DNA of 34,496 nt. Source: an uncultured Collinsella sp. (GTDB taxonomy: Bacteria > Actinomycetota > Coriobacteriia > Coriobacteriales > Coriobacteriaceae). A program made the position numbers and the translations under genes. The notes beneath the pieces are model-generated. The model saw nothing but the letters and a program-made list of their open reading frames with translations. It made no database searches and had not been told where the DNA came from. Location: contig CABRIF010000014.1 of assembly GCA_902470925.1 (NCBI GenBank), forward strand, positions 1 to 34,496, in the 5' to 3' direction. This document shows, one piece after another, positions 15,162-22,252 of this stretch; the first letter of the stretch is position 1, and every line of letters starts with the position of its first letter.

Positions 15162-16382
15162 CTATTCAGCGCGTAGTGACTCAATACTACCAATGACCGA
15201 CTCGATGAATGCGTCCGATTCGCCACGCGCCAAGCGCGAATTGAAGGTTTCGAAGTACTGGCCGTAATCGCTGCTGGGCACGAGGTAGTTGCAGTAGGTG
15301 TTGGCGTAGCCGATGATGATGACCTCGAGATCGCTGAACGCGCGCTTGATGCGCAGCCCCAGCTCGCTGCAGATGTCGCCCGGAAGGGTGACGATGAGCA
15401 GGTTTCCCGCCAGGTAGAACTGGCTGATCAGGGTGAGGTGGATGGCGCCCATCGCGCGCTTGCGCAGCTGGCGGTCCATAAGAAACGCCGAGCTGCGATT
15501 GGGGTTTGCGCTGTCGAGGTCCTTCTGGATCCGTGCGGTCATATCCTGCCAGTCCGGGTCTGTGGCCGCCTCATAGGTGCAGGGTCGCTCGATGCGTCCG
15601 CAGCGGACGGGGCCCGCCGTGAGCGCGATGGGCTCGCGGCGCTCCATGAACTGGTCGACAAGCGCCTGCGCGGTCGAGGTGAGCTCCTCGATACCCGAGG
15701 TGGTGCGGAAAAAACGCGTCGAGACGTCGCCGCAGGTGCCGTTGACGCAGGCAACCGGACATTTGAGCTGCTGCTCAAGCAGCAGGCGCGCCTGGCCGAT
15801 GAGGTCGGCCGACAGCACGCGGCTCGACCCGTTGAGGATCGTGGGATGCGCGGAGAGGTTGAACAGGGCCCCAAGCGGCTCTCCGCTGCTGTCGCGGAAC
15901 ATGAGCAGCTGGCAGGACTTGTCCTCAACGCCGCCCTTGACATTGCGGTTCCCGTAGAGGCTTTCGACATACATGCGCTCGAGTTCAACATGGGCTTCCC
16001 GCATGGAGCCATGCGCGCGCCGAGCGCTCTCCACCATGGAGTTGCATGCGCCCGCGCGCAGCTCGGGCTCCACATGCGTGTCCTCGAACGCGAGCTTGAA
16101 GTAGGCGGGGGCGGAGTGCGTGTGGATGCAGGAGACAACGATGTGCTCGGCGGGGGTGTCCGTCTGCTGAGCCACGCGTGCCTTCACCTGGGTGCAGAAC
16201 TCCTCCTCCACCATGATTGAGTCCAACACGCACAGAATGAACGATTCATTCTGTATCTCAAATGCAACGGTATTGATTTGAATGGAGTCAAGGACCGAGT
16301 CGCTCGGTTCTGTGCGACTATATCCTGCCATATAGCAGGGTCTCTGAGGAGTGATGTCTACTTTATCAAATGCTATACGCAT
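15162..16382 (-). CDS. Neutral ceramidase-fold hydrolase, probably an intracellular zinc amidase
   Basis: A 406-residue protein of the neutral/alkaline ceramidase N-terminal-domain family, zinc amidases that cleave N-acyl bonds. It begins MRIAFDKVDITP from the ATG at 16382; an ATG 18 bases upstream is also possible and neither has a strong ribosome site. Active-site motifs are present: IHTHSAP (His87, His89), NLSAHPT (His179), GTCGDVS (candidate nucleophile Ser221), PGDICSELG, where the family usually has Glu, and GYANTYCNYLVP with a conserved Tyr. There is no signal peptide and no C-terminal Ig-like domain, unlike secreted ceramidases. Its place in a PTS locus argues for a small phosphorylated N-acyl sugar rather than ceramide. 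Substrate is inferred only. Confidence 0.83.
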   Translation of the reverse strand: MRIAFDKVDITPQRPCYMAGYSRTEPSDSVLDSIQINTVAFEIQNESFILCVLDSIMVEEEFCTQVKARVAQQTDTPAEHIVVSCIHTHSAPAYFKLAFEDTHVEPELRAGACNSMVESARRAHGSMREAHVELERMYVESLYGNRNVKGGVEDKSCQLLMFRDSSGEPLGALFNLSAHPTILNGSSRVLSADLIGQARLLLEQQLKCPVACVNGTCGDVSTRFFRTTSGIEELTSTAQALVDQFMERREPIALTAGPVRCGRIERPCTYEAATDPDWQDMTARIQKDLDSANPNRSSAFLMDRQLRKRAMGAIHLTLISQFYLAGNLLIVTLPGDICSELGLRIKRAFSDLEVIIIGYANTYCNYLVPSSDYGQYFETFNSRLARGESDAFIESVIGSIESLRAE

Positions 16383-16444
16383 GATTAGCTGCCATTTCAC
16401 AGATTCGACTACAGGACGGGTTTACTGTACACCATGAATGAATC

Positions 16445-16485
16445 ATTTACCGTTCACCGAATGATTTTTTCGGTGAACGGTAAAT
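16445..16485. promoter_or_regulatory. 15-bp perfect inverted repeat in the divergent promoter region
   Basis: ATTTACCGTTCACCG (16445-16459) and CGGTGAACGGTAAAT (16471-16485) match perfectly across an 11-base spacer. The repeat ends just before the candidate -35 box of the rightward IIC promoter, and lies between the divergent ceramidase-like and IIC genes. This is a good candidate operator for the RpiR regulator; a role as an RNA hairpin for the leftward transcript is also possible. Confidence 0.6.
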
Positions 16486-16488
16486 CTC

Positions 16489-16516
16489 TTGAAATCCATT
16501 CAACAATGCGTACACT
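16489..16516 (+). promoter_or_regulatory. Candidate promoter for the PTS IIC-IIB genes
   Basis: TTGAAA (16489-16494) and TACACT (16511-16516) are separated by 16 bases, directly downstream of the 15-bp inverted repeat and 65 bases before the IIC start codon. Confidence 0.45.
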
Positions 16517-16580
16517 CGTAGGCGACGCAAGCCATGCATCACCATCGTTCAGAAGAAATCGAAAGAAGGGAAGGTCCACC

Positions 16581-17903
16581 ATGAGTGAGACGGCCGCGCA
16601 AAAACAGTCGTTCATGGATCGATTCCAGGCCGTGATGGAACGCACCGTTGTGCCGATCGGCATGAAGATCTCGCAGCAGAAGTACCTCGCTGCGATCCGC
16701 GACGGCATGACCGTCATGATTCCCATCACCATAATCGGCGGCTTCGCGTGCCTGCTGGCCATGCCGCCGGTGCCTTCGGGGCTTGCGGGCGGCAATATCT
16801 TCGCCGACTTCCTGCTTGCTTGGCAGGCGTGGGCAACCGCGAACGCCTCGGTGCTGATGGTGCCGTACTATATGACGATCGGCGTCATCTCGCTGTACGT
16901 GGTGTGCGGCGTTGCCTATCAGCTGGCATCCACCTATAAGATGGACGGCATCAACAACATGCTCTGCGCGCTGCTGGTCTTTCTGTGCGTGAGCAACGCG
17001 GTCGATTTGGAAACGCTGTCGATCTCCATCAGCCAAGCGGGTGCCTCCTATATGTTCGGCGCCATGGTGATCGCGCTGGCGGTCGTTGAGATCAATCACC
17101 AGTGCATCAAGCGCAACATCGCCATCAAGCTGCCCGCTACGGTTCCGCCCAACGTGGCCGCCCCGTTCAACGTGCTGATTCCCATGACGCTGAGCGTGGT
17201 TGGCTTCACCCTGCTCGATGTGCTGTGCACGACGGTGACGGGCGCTGGCTTGACGTCGCTGGTGTACACGGTGTTCCAGCCGCTGCTGTCTGCCACCGGA
17301 AGCCTGCCGTCGGTGCTGCTCATCAACGTCATCATGACGACGTTCTGGTTCTTCGGCATCCATGGTGCGAACATGGTGTCGGTCGTAACGAGCCCGATCA
17401 CGACCGCGGCGCTTGCCGCCAACCTCGAGGCATATCAGTCCGGCCAGGCCATGCCCTACATTTTCTCCGGTGCGGCCAACAGCGTGTTCGGCAACTGGAT
17501 CACCTACTTCGCCATCCTGCTGGTGGTCATCTTCTTCTGCCGTAGCGCACAGCTCAAGAGCATCGCGAAGGTCGCGTCGGTGCCGTGCGTGTTCAACATC
17601 AACGAGCCCATGATCTTCGGCATGCCCACGGTGCTCAACGTGTTTACCTACGTGCCGCTGCTGATCTGCTCCATGGTGAACTTCTCGTCGTACTATCTGC
17701 TGGCGCAGGCCGGGATCCTGGGGCGCTTCTACATCACCCTGCCGTTCACGGTGCCCGGTCCGCTGCAGGCGTTCCTGGCAACCATGGATCCCAAGACCAT
17801 CGTGCTGTACTTCGTGCTGCTGGCGCTGGATGTGGTGATCTGCCTGCCGTTCATCAAGGCGTACGACAAGACGCTGCTCGACGCCGAGGCGGCCCAGGAG
17901 TAG
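16581..17903 (+). CDS. PTS lactose/cellobiose-family IIC permease (second locus)
   Basis: A 440-residue membrane permease with about ten hydrophobic segments. The ATG at 16581, 6 bases after GAAGGGAAGG, is chosen over an in-frame ATG at 16434 that would run through the inverted repeat and promoter. The signature FNINEPMIFGMP near residue 339 is the family hallmark. It is the first gene of the rightward arm; IIB follows after a 254-base gap and IIA is on the other arm. The sugar is unknown; the RpiR regulator, ChbG-type deacetylase and ceramidase-fold amidase suggest an N-acylated amino-sugar compound. Confidence 0.93.
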   Translation: MSETAAQKQSFMDRFQAVMERTVVPIGMKISQQKYLAAIRDGMTVMIPITIIGGFACLLAMPPVPSGLAGGNIFADFLLAWQAWATANASVLMVPYYMTIGVISLYVVCGVAYQLASTYKMDGINNMLCALLVFLCVSNAVDLETLSISISQAGASYMFGAMVIALAVVEINHQCIKRNIAIKLPATVPPNVAAPFNVLIPMTLSVVGFTLLDVLCTTVTGAGLTSLVYTVFQPLLSATGSLPSVLLINVIMTTFWFFGIHGANMVSVVTSPITTAALAANLEAYQSGQAMPYIFSGAANSVFGNWITYFAILLVVIFFCRSAQLKSIAKVASVPCVFNINEPMIFGMPTVLNVFTYVPLLICSMVNFSSYYLLAQAGILGRFYITLPFTVPGPLQAFLATMDPKTIVLYFVLLALDVVICLPFIKAYDKTLLDAEAAQE

Positions 17904-17946
17904 CGCGATGTGCGCCCGCCGGGTGGTGCGACCGCTCCGCCCCGGA

Positions 17947-18007
17947 CGAGGCGCAAGGCGTGCCGCGCGCCCTTCGGGGCGGCGAGGCCGCTTCGAGGCG
18001 CAAGGCG
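17947..18007 (+). repeat. 14-bp direct repeats in the IIC-IIB gap
   Basis: CGAGGCGCAAGGCG occurs at 17947-17960 and again at 17994-18007. The gap also holds a short CGCCC-TTCG-GGGCG hairpin around 17969-17982 without a T-tract. No gene is supported in 17904-18157; the long IIC-IIB gap is unusual for subunits of one transporter. Confidence 0.6.
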
Positions 18008-18157
18008 AGGCCTTTGTTTCGCTTGTCATTGCACCTTCGGGGCACTGGGCGGCGCGCGGCGGATGCGGTTTTCGCCGGCGGTATGGCGGGATATGGTTGG
18101 ATATATGATCGGGTTGGCCCATGTGGATGGGTCGGCCCTCTACGAAAGGATACTGAC

Positions 18158-18460
18158 ATGAAAAACATCGTTCTGTTCTGCGCGGCGGGTATGTCGACGA
18201 GTTTGCTGGTGACCAAGATGCAGCAGGCGGCCGATGCGTCGGGGTTTGAGGCGACGATTGCCGCTCATCCCATTGCCGAGGCGGAGGCGTTCGGCAAGGA
18301 GGCGGACATCGTGCTGCTGGGCCCGCAGGTGCGCTTCGAGCTGGCGCGCATTCAGGCTCTGCTGCCCGATAAGCCGGTGGAGGCGATCGACATGCGCGCG
18401 TACGGCATGATGGACGGCGCCGCCGTGATCGAGCAGGTGAAGAAGGTTCTGGGCGCGTAG
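18158..18460 (+). CDS. PTS lactose/cellobiose-family IIB component (second locus)
   Basis: A 100-residue cytoplasmic sugar-phosphorylating component beginning MKNIVLFCAAGMSTSLLVTK, with phospho-Cys8 in the P-loop. GAAAGGA lies 7 bases before the ATG at 18158. It follows the IIC gene and is closed by a strong intrinsic terminator 37 bases after its stop. The loop sequence AAGMSTSLL is a more typical cellobiose-type IIB than the first locus (GSGASSGFM), so the two transporters are distinct lineages. Confidence 0.93.
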   Translation: MKNIVLFCAAGMSTSLLVTKMQQAADASGFEATIAAHPIAEAEAFGKEADIVLLGPQVRFELARIQALLPDKPVEAIDMRAYGMMDGAAVIEQVKKVLGA

Positions 18461-18497
18461 GTGTTGATTGCGCCTCGTGCAACGACGGTGTGTTCGA

Positions 18498-18528
18498 GCG
18501 GCCCGACGTTATGGTTGGGCCGCTTTTT
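18498..18528 (+). terminator. Intrinsic terminator after the second IIB gene
   Basis: GCGGCCC (18498-18504) and GGGCCGC (18517-18523) form a perfect 7-bp stem followed by TTTTT. It separates the IIC-IIB unit from the ChbG-type gene, which then needs read-through or a promoter of its own in 18529-18646; none was recognised. Confidence 0.8.
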
Positions 18529-18646
18529 GTATCGGTTTCGCGTGAAAGTCGCGGGCATCCATGGTGGGGCGAGCTGCGGGCGGCGCTGCGGCTGCTGCTC
18601 GAGTTGTGCCGGCTCGTGGAGGTGCGGCAGGAAGGGGAGGTGCGCT

Positions 18647-19339
18647 ATGCGCCTTGTTGTGAACGGTGACGATCTGGGCTATACCAAGGCGAATACGCTG
18701 GGGATCGTTGAGGCCTATAGGAGTGGAATCCTGCGTTCCACAACGGCCTTGGCGAACGGCGACTCTATTGAATACGCTGCCGCCTGCGTGGAGGGGTGCG
18801 ACGGGCTGGGCGTGGGCGTACATCTCACGCTCACGCTGGGCGCCCCGCTGACGGACGGTTCGTCGTTAGTGACGGCCGCGGGGCAGTTTCCGAGCAGGCG
18901 AGAGCTTGATGCGGCTGCGCTCGACATGGATGAGGTCCGCGTGGAGTGGCGTGCTCAAATCGAGCGGTTCCGCGAGGTGTTCGGCAGGATGCCCACGCAT
19001 ATCGACTCGCACCACAGTGTGCATGATCTGACAGACGACCTGCTGGCGGTTTCGCGCGGTCTTGCCGAGGAATATGGCTTGGAGCTGCGCCGGTACGGAA
19101 GTTTTGAATTTGTGTGCGGGTTCTTCGGCCCCACGGCGACGCCGGATGCGCTTCTTGAGCTGCTGCGGGCGCACGAGGGGCGCGACATTGAGATCATGGC
19201 GCATCCGGGCTACTGCGATTTGGAGCTGTACCGGCGCAGCTCGTATAACGTCGATCGCGTGCGCGAGCTGGCGGTGTTGTGCGACGCATCTGTGCTGGCC
19301 TACGTGGAGGACCACGGGATCGAGCTCGTCCACTACTGA
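18647..19339 (+). CDS. ChbG/HpnK (YdjC)-family carbohydrate deacetylase
   Basis: A 230-residue metal-dependent deacetylase. ChbG of E. coli removes one acetyl group from chitobiose-6-phosphate. The ATG at 18647 is chosen because GGGGAGG lies 6 bases upstream and the family N-terminus RLVVNGDDLGYT follows. Metal-site residues are visible: Asp8/Asp9, His59 (VGVHLTLT) and His122 in HIDSHHSVH; AHPGYCD is near the C-terminus. It is downstream of the PTS IIC-IIB genes but after a terminator. With the RpiR regulator and ceramidase-fold enzyme it points to N-acetylated or N-acylated sugars. It ends against the second GGGGACGGGGTCG repeat block. Confidence 0.9.
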   Translation: MRLVVNGDDLGYTKANTLGIVEAYRSGILRSTTALANGDSIEYAAACVEGCDGLGVGVHLTLTLGAPLTDGSSLVTAAGQFPSRRELDAAALDMDEVRVEWRAQIERFREVFGRMPTHIDSHHSVHDLTDDLLAVSRGLAEEYGLELRRYGSFEFVCGFFGPTATPDALLELLRAHEGRDIEIMAHPGYCDLELYRRSSYNVDRVRELAVLCDASVLAYVEDHGIELVHY

Positions 19340-19360
19340 TCCGCTTGGTCGTGCAGTCTT

Positions 19361-19548
19361 GCAGTCTGGGGACGTGCAGTTTGGGGACGGGGTCGATTCG
19401 TATATGCACAGGTAAACGCCGCAAATACGAAACGACCCCGTCCCCAGATTGGTGGGGCTGCGGACATTTTCGTGTACGAAACGACCCCGTCCCCAAATTG
19501 CGTTACGAAACGACCCCGTCCCCAGATTGCGTTACCCAAATTGCGTTA
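19361..19548. repeat. GGGGACGGGGTCG inverted-repeat block 2, in a tail-to-tail gene junction
   Basis: The core 19383-19445 is nearly identical to 9330-9391, including the loop (ATGCACAGGTAAACGCCGC). A truncated forward unit precedes it (about 19361-19374). Two reverse units, CGAAACGACCCCGTCCCC, follow at about 19478-19494 and 19507-19523. ATTGCGTTA occurs three times at the right end, and the last copy contains the stop codon of hypE. The block separates the ChbG-type gene from convergent hypE. Confidence 0.88.
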
Positions 19549-20703
19549 GCAGATGCGGGGGAGTTGTTCGCCTACGAGCATGTCGAGGATGCGCGTGGAG
19601 CCCCAGGGGGTGCGGACGCGGACGCTCGGCGCGTGGCCGTCCTCGAGTGCGTGCACCTGGCCGATGACGGCCGCGTCGTGCCCATAGCGGCTCGCCCGCA
19701 TGGCGCGCAGCGCCGCATCGGCTTCGGATGCCGGGACCACGGCGACCATCTTGCCCTCGTTGGCCACCTGCAGCACGTCGTACCCGAGCATCTCGCAGGC
19801 GCCGCGCACCGCCTCACGCACCGGCACCGCCTCCTCTTCGATCTCGAACGCCACGCCGCTGGCCTCGGCGAATTCGTTGAGTGTGCTCGCCAGGCCGCCG
19901 CGCGTGGGATCACGGAAGCAGCGTGTGTGCGGCGCGGCGGCGAGCACGGCGGCGATGAGGTGATTGAGCGGGGCGGCATCGCTTGCGATCGGCGTGGAGA
20001 AGGCCAGGCCCTCGCGCTGGCTCATGATGGCGATGCCGTGATCGCCCAGCGTGCCGGACACCAGCACGACATCGCCGGGTCGACAGTTGGCGCCGGACAG
20101 AGCCATGCCCGCGGGAACCTCACCCACGCCCGCCGTGTTGATGTAGACGCCGTCGGCATGCCCGCGCTCTACGACCTTGGTGTCGCCGGTGATGATGCGC
20201 ACACCCGCCTCGGCTGCTGTCTCGGCCATGCTGCGGCAGATACGCCGCAGGTCATCTAGAGGGTAGCCTTCCTCGAGGATGAATCCGCAGGAGAGGTAGC
20301 GCGGGCGCGCCCCTGCGGTGGCCACGTCGTTGACGGTGCCGCACACCGCCAGACGGCCGATGTCGCCGCCGGGGAAGAAGTGAGGCGAGACCACGAAGCT
20401 GTCGGTGGACATGGCGATGCGAGCGGGTACTGCTGCGGTCGCCGCGGTGCTCTCAGCAGCGGCGCCCGCTGAGGTGTCCGCAGCTGCAGCGTCTGCCGCC
20501 ACAGGAAAAGCCGTCTGACGGTCACCGGGAGCGTCCGCCAGCCCGATCGCACCTGCTGTCGGAAGCGACAGCTCGGCCACACCCGCATCGTTGCCGGCGT
20601 GCAGCTCCGCCGCGCCGAATGCCTCCAGGAACACCTCGTCGATGAGGCGCTTCATCATCTGCCCGCCCGATCCGTGTCCGAGTTGTACGGCGTTGTTGCT
20701 CAT
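19546..20703 (-). CDS. hypE: Hydrogenase maturation protein HypE
   Basis: HypE dehydrates the carbamoyl group received from HypF to a thiocyanate on its C-terminal Cys, making the cyanide ligand of the NiFe centre. The protein is 385 residues from the ATG at 20703 (AAGGAG 10 bases upstream). It has the N-terminal HGSGG motif (residues 10-14), an AIR-synthase-like fold (DSFVVSPHFFPGGDIG) and the diagnostic C-terminus PRIC with the active Cys last. Residues about 50-94 contain an Ala-rich insert (VAADAAAADTSAGAAAEST) just before the conserved STDSF strand, absent from typical HypE. Last gene of the nikR-hypFCDE operon; its stop codon lies in the flanking repeat block. Confidence 0.96.
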   Translation of the reverse strand: MSNNAVQLGHGSGGQMMKRLIDEVFLEAFGAAELHAGNDAGVAELSLPTAGAIGLADAPGDRQTAFPVAADAAAADTSAGAAAESTAATAAVPARIAMSTDSFVVSPHFFPGGDIGRLAVCGTVNDVATAGARPRYLSCGFILEEGYPLDDLRRICRSMAETAAEAGVRIITGDTKVVERGHADGVYINTAGVGEVPAGMALSGANCRPGDVVLVSGTLGDHGIAIMSQREGLAFSTPIASDAAPLNHLIAAVLAAAPHTRCFRDPTRGGLASTLNEFAEASGVAFEIEEEAVPVREAVRGACEMLGYDVLQVANEGKMVAVVPASEADAALRAMRASRYGHDAAVIGQVHALEDGHAPSVRVRTPWGSTRILDMLVGEQLPRIC

Positions 20704-20768
20704 GGTGACCCCGCTCCTTCTGAAAGAAATCGTGTTACGTATCGGCCCTGTGCCCGACCCGCCCGCCG

Positions 20769-21890
20769 TCAGCGTTCGCGATACCGGAAATACGCCGCGC
20801 AGCTGCCCTCGGAGCTCACCATGCAGGGGCCCGTGGGGTGCTCGGGCGTGCAGGTGCGGCCGAACAGCGGACACTCGGTGGGGGCGAGCCGGCCGCGCAG
20901 CACGTCACCGCAGCGGCAACCGCGCGGCTCGACCGTCGGTTCCACGGCAACGTCGAAGCGCTCGCGTGCATCCAGGTGCCGGAACGCCGGTCGTATGCGA
21001 AGCCCCGAGGCGGGAATGGGACCCAGGCCGCGCCAGATGGCGTCACAGGGCTCGAACACCTGCTCCACCAGGGCGCGCGCCGTGGGGTTGCCCGCTGCGG
21101 ACACGCCGCGACGGTACGCGTTCTCAATGGCAGGCGCATCCTCTACCACCATGCGCGCAAGCAGGGCGATGCCCTCCAGGATGTCGATCGGCTCGAATCC
21201 GGTCACCACGCCCGGCATGCCGAACTCGTCCACCAGGAAGCGGTAGGGCTCGGTGCCGGTGATGGTGGACACGTGCCCGGGCAGGATGAAGCCGTCGATG
21301 CGGGTGCGCGGGTCGCTGGCGATGGCGCGCAGCGCGGGCGGCGTGGTTTTATGGGCGCAGAACACCGAAAAGTTGTCGAGCTCGCGCGAAGCCGCCTCGA
21401 GGATGCAGGCCGCGATGGCAGGTGTGGTGGTCTCGAACCCCACGCCCATGAAGATGACCTGGCGGCTTGGGTTCCGCGCGGCGATGTCGAGGGCGTCGAG
21501 CGGCGAGTAGACGATGCGGATGTCGCGTCCGGCGGCCTTCTGCTCGGCGAGTGAGGTGGTGGACCCGGGCACGCGCATCATGTCGCCGAAGGTGGCGATG
21601 ATGGCATCATCGACCTGGGCGAGCGCGATGGCGTGATCGATGTCGCGGTTGGCGGTGACGCACACGGGGCAGCCGGGACCGGAGAGCAGCTTGAGGCCGG
21701 CGGGTATGATGGAGCGGAACCCGTAGCGGCCGATGCTCACCGTGTGCGTGCCGCAGACCTCCATGAGGTTGATACGGCGCTCGCCCACGAGCTGGTGGAT
21801 GGTGCGCACGAGGGCCTGTGCCCGCACGGGGTCGCGGAAGGCGGCGAAGTCGATGCCGGGCTCCGGAGTGGTGGACGCGGCGGGCATCAT
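20769..21890 (-). CDS. hypD: Hydrogenase maturation protein HypD
   Basis: HypD is the iron-sulfur scaffold on which, with HypC, the Fe(CN)2CO unit is built. The 373-residue protein has the conserved EVCGTHT and GPGCPVC cysteine motifs, GFETTTP, and the C-terminal Cys cluster (CRCGDVLRG, CPLFGRTCTPEHPTGPCMVSSEG) that holds the 4Fe-4S cluster. Its ATG overlaps the hypC stop codon in ATGA, so the two are translationally coupled, which fits their known complex. hypE follows after 65 bases. Confidence 0.97.
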   Translation of the reverse strand: MMPAASTTPEPGIDFAAFRDPVRAQALVRTIHQLVGERRINLMEVCGTHTVSIGRYGFRSIIPAGLKLLSGPGCPVCVTANRDIDHAIALAQVDDAIIATFGDMMRVPGSTTSLAEQKAAGRDIRIVYSPLDALDIAARNPSRQVIFMGVGFETTTPAIAACILEAASRELDNFSVFCAHKTTPPALRAIASDPRTRIDGFILPGHVSTITGTEPYRFLVDEFGMPGVVTGFEPIDILEGIALLARMVVEDAPAIENAYRRGVSAAGNPTARALVEQVFEPCDAIWRGLGPIPASGLRIRPAFRHLDARERFDVAVEPTVEPRGCRCGDVLRGRLAPTECPLFGRTCTPEHPTGPCMVSSEGSCAAYFRYRER

Positions 21891-22195
21891 GCGCGCTCCG
21901 GGGCAGCGGGCGCGGCGGCGGGCGCGGCGGCACCGTCGGTGGCCCCGATGCCGGCGTCCAGGCCGAGTTCATCGGCGGTGAGCTCGGCGAGGTCGTCCAC
22001 GAGCTGAAGGGTTTCGGCGGCTTCCTGCGCGTCGATAACCTGGATGGCGAAGCCGGCGTGCACCAGCACATAGTCGTCCACCTGAGCGGCAGGCGTCAGG
22101 CGCAAGGAGATTTCGCGCTGGGCGCCGAGCATATCGACGGTGGCGCGCGCGTCGGCGGACATGCTCAGGATTTTGCCGGGAACTGCAAGGCACAT
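21887..22195 (-). CDS. hypC: Hydrogenase maturation chaperone HypC
   Basis: HypC carries the iron-ligand unit with HypD and delivers it to the hydrogenase large subunit. The N-terminus MCLAVPGKIL has the essential Cys2 and the CxxxP motif. The 102 residues are somewhat longer than the usual 75-95; the extra part is an Ala/Pro-rich tail (DGAAAPAAAPAAPERA) with no counterpart in typical HypC. It overlaps hypD by 4 bases, and hypF ends 57 bases upstream. Confidence 0.96.
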   Translation of the reverse strand: MCLAVPGKILSMSADARATVDMLGAQREISLRLTPAAQVDDYVLVHAGFAIQVIDAQEAAETLQLVDDLAELTADELGLDAGIGATDGAAAPAAAPAAPERA

Positions 22196-22252
22196 GGTTG
22201 CTCGATCCTGCGGGGCGGTCCCGCGAATAGGCGATGTGTAACGCTTCCGATA

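Noticed and set aside
16539..18482. A 647-residue minus-strand open frame opposite the second PTS IIC gene
   Set aside because: His/Arg/Gln-rich composition typical of an antisense frame; the plus strand encodes a clear PTS IIC and IIB.
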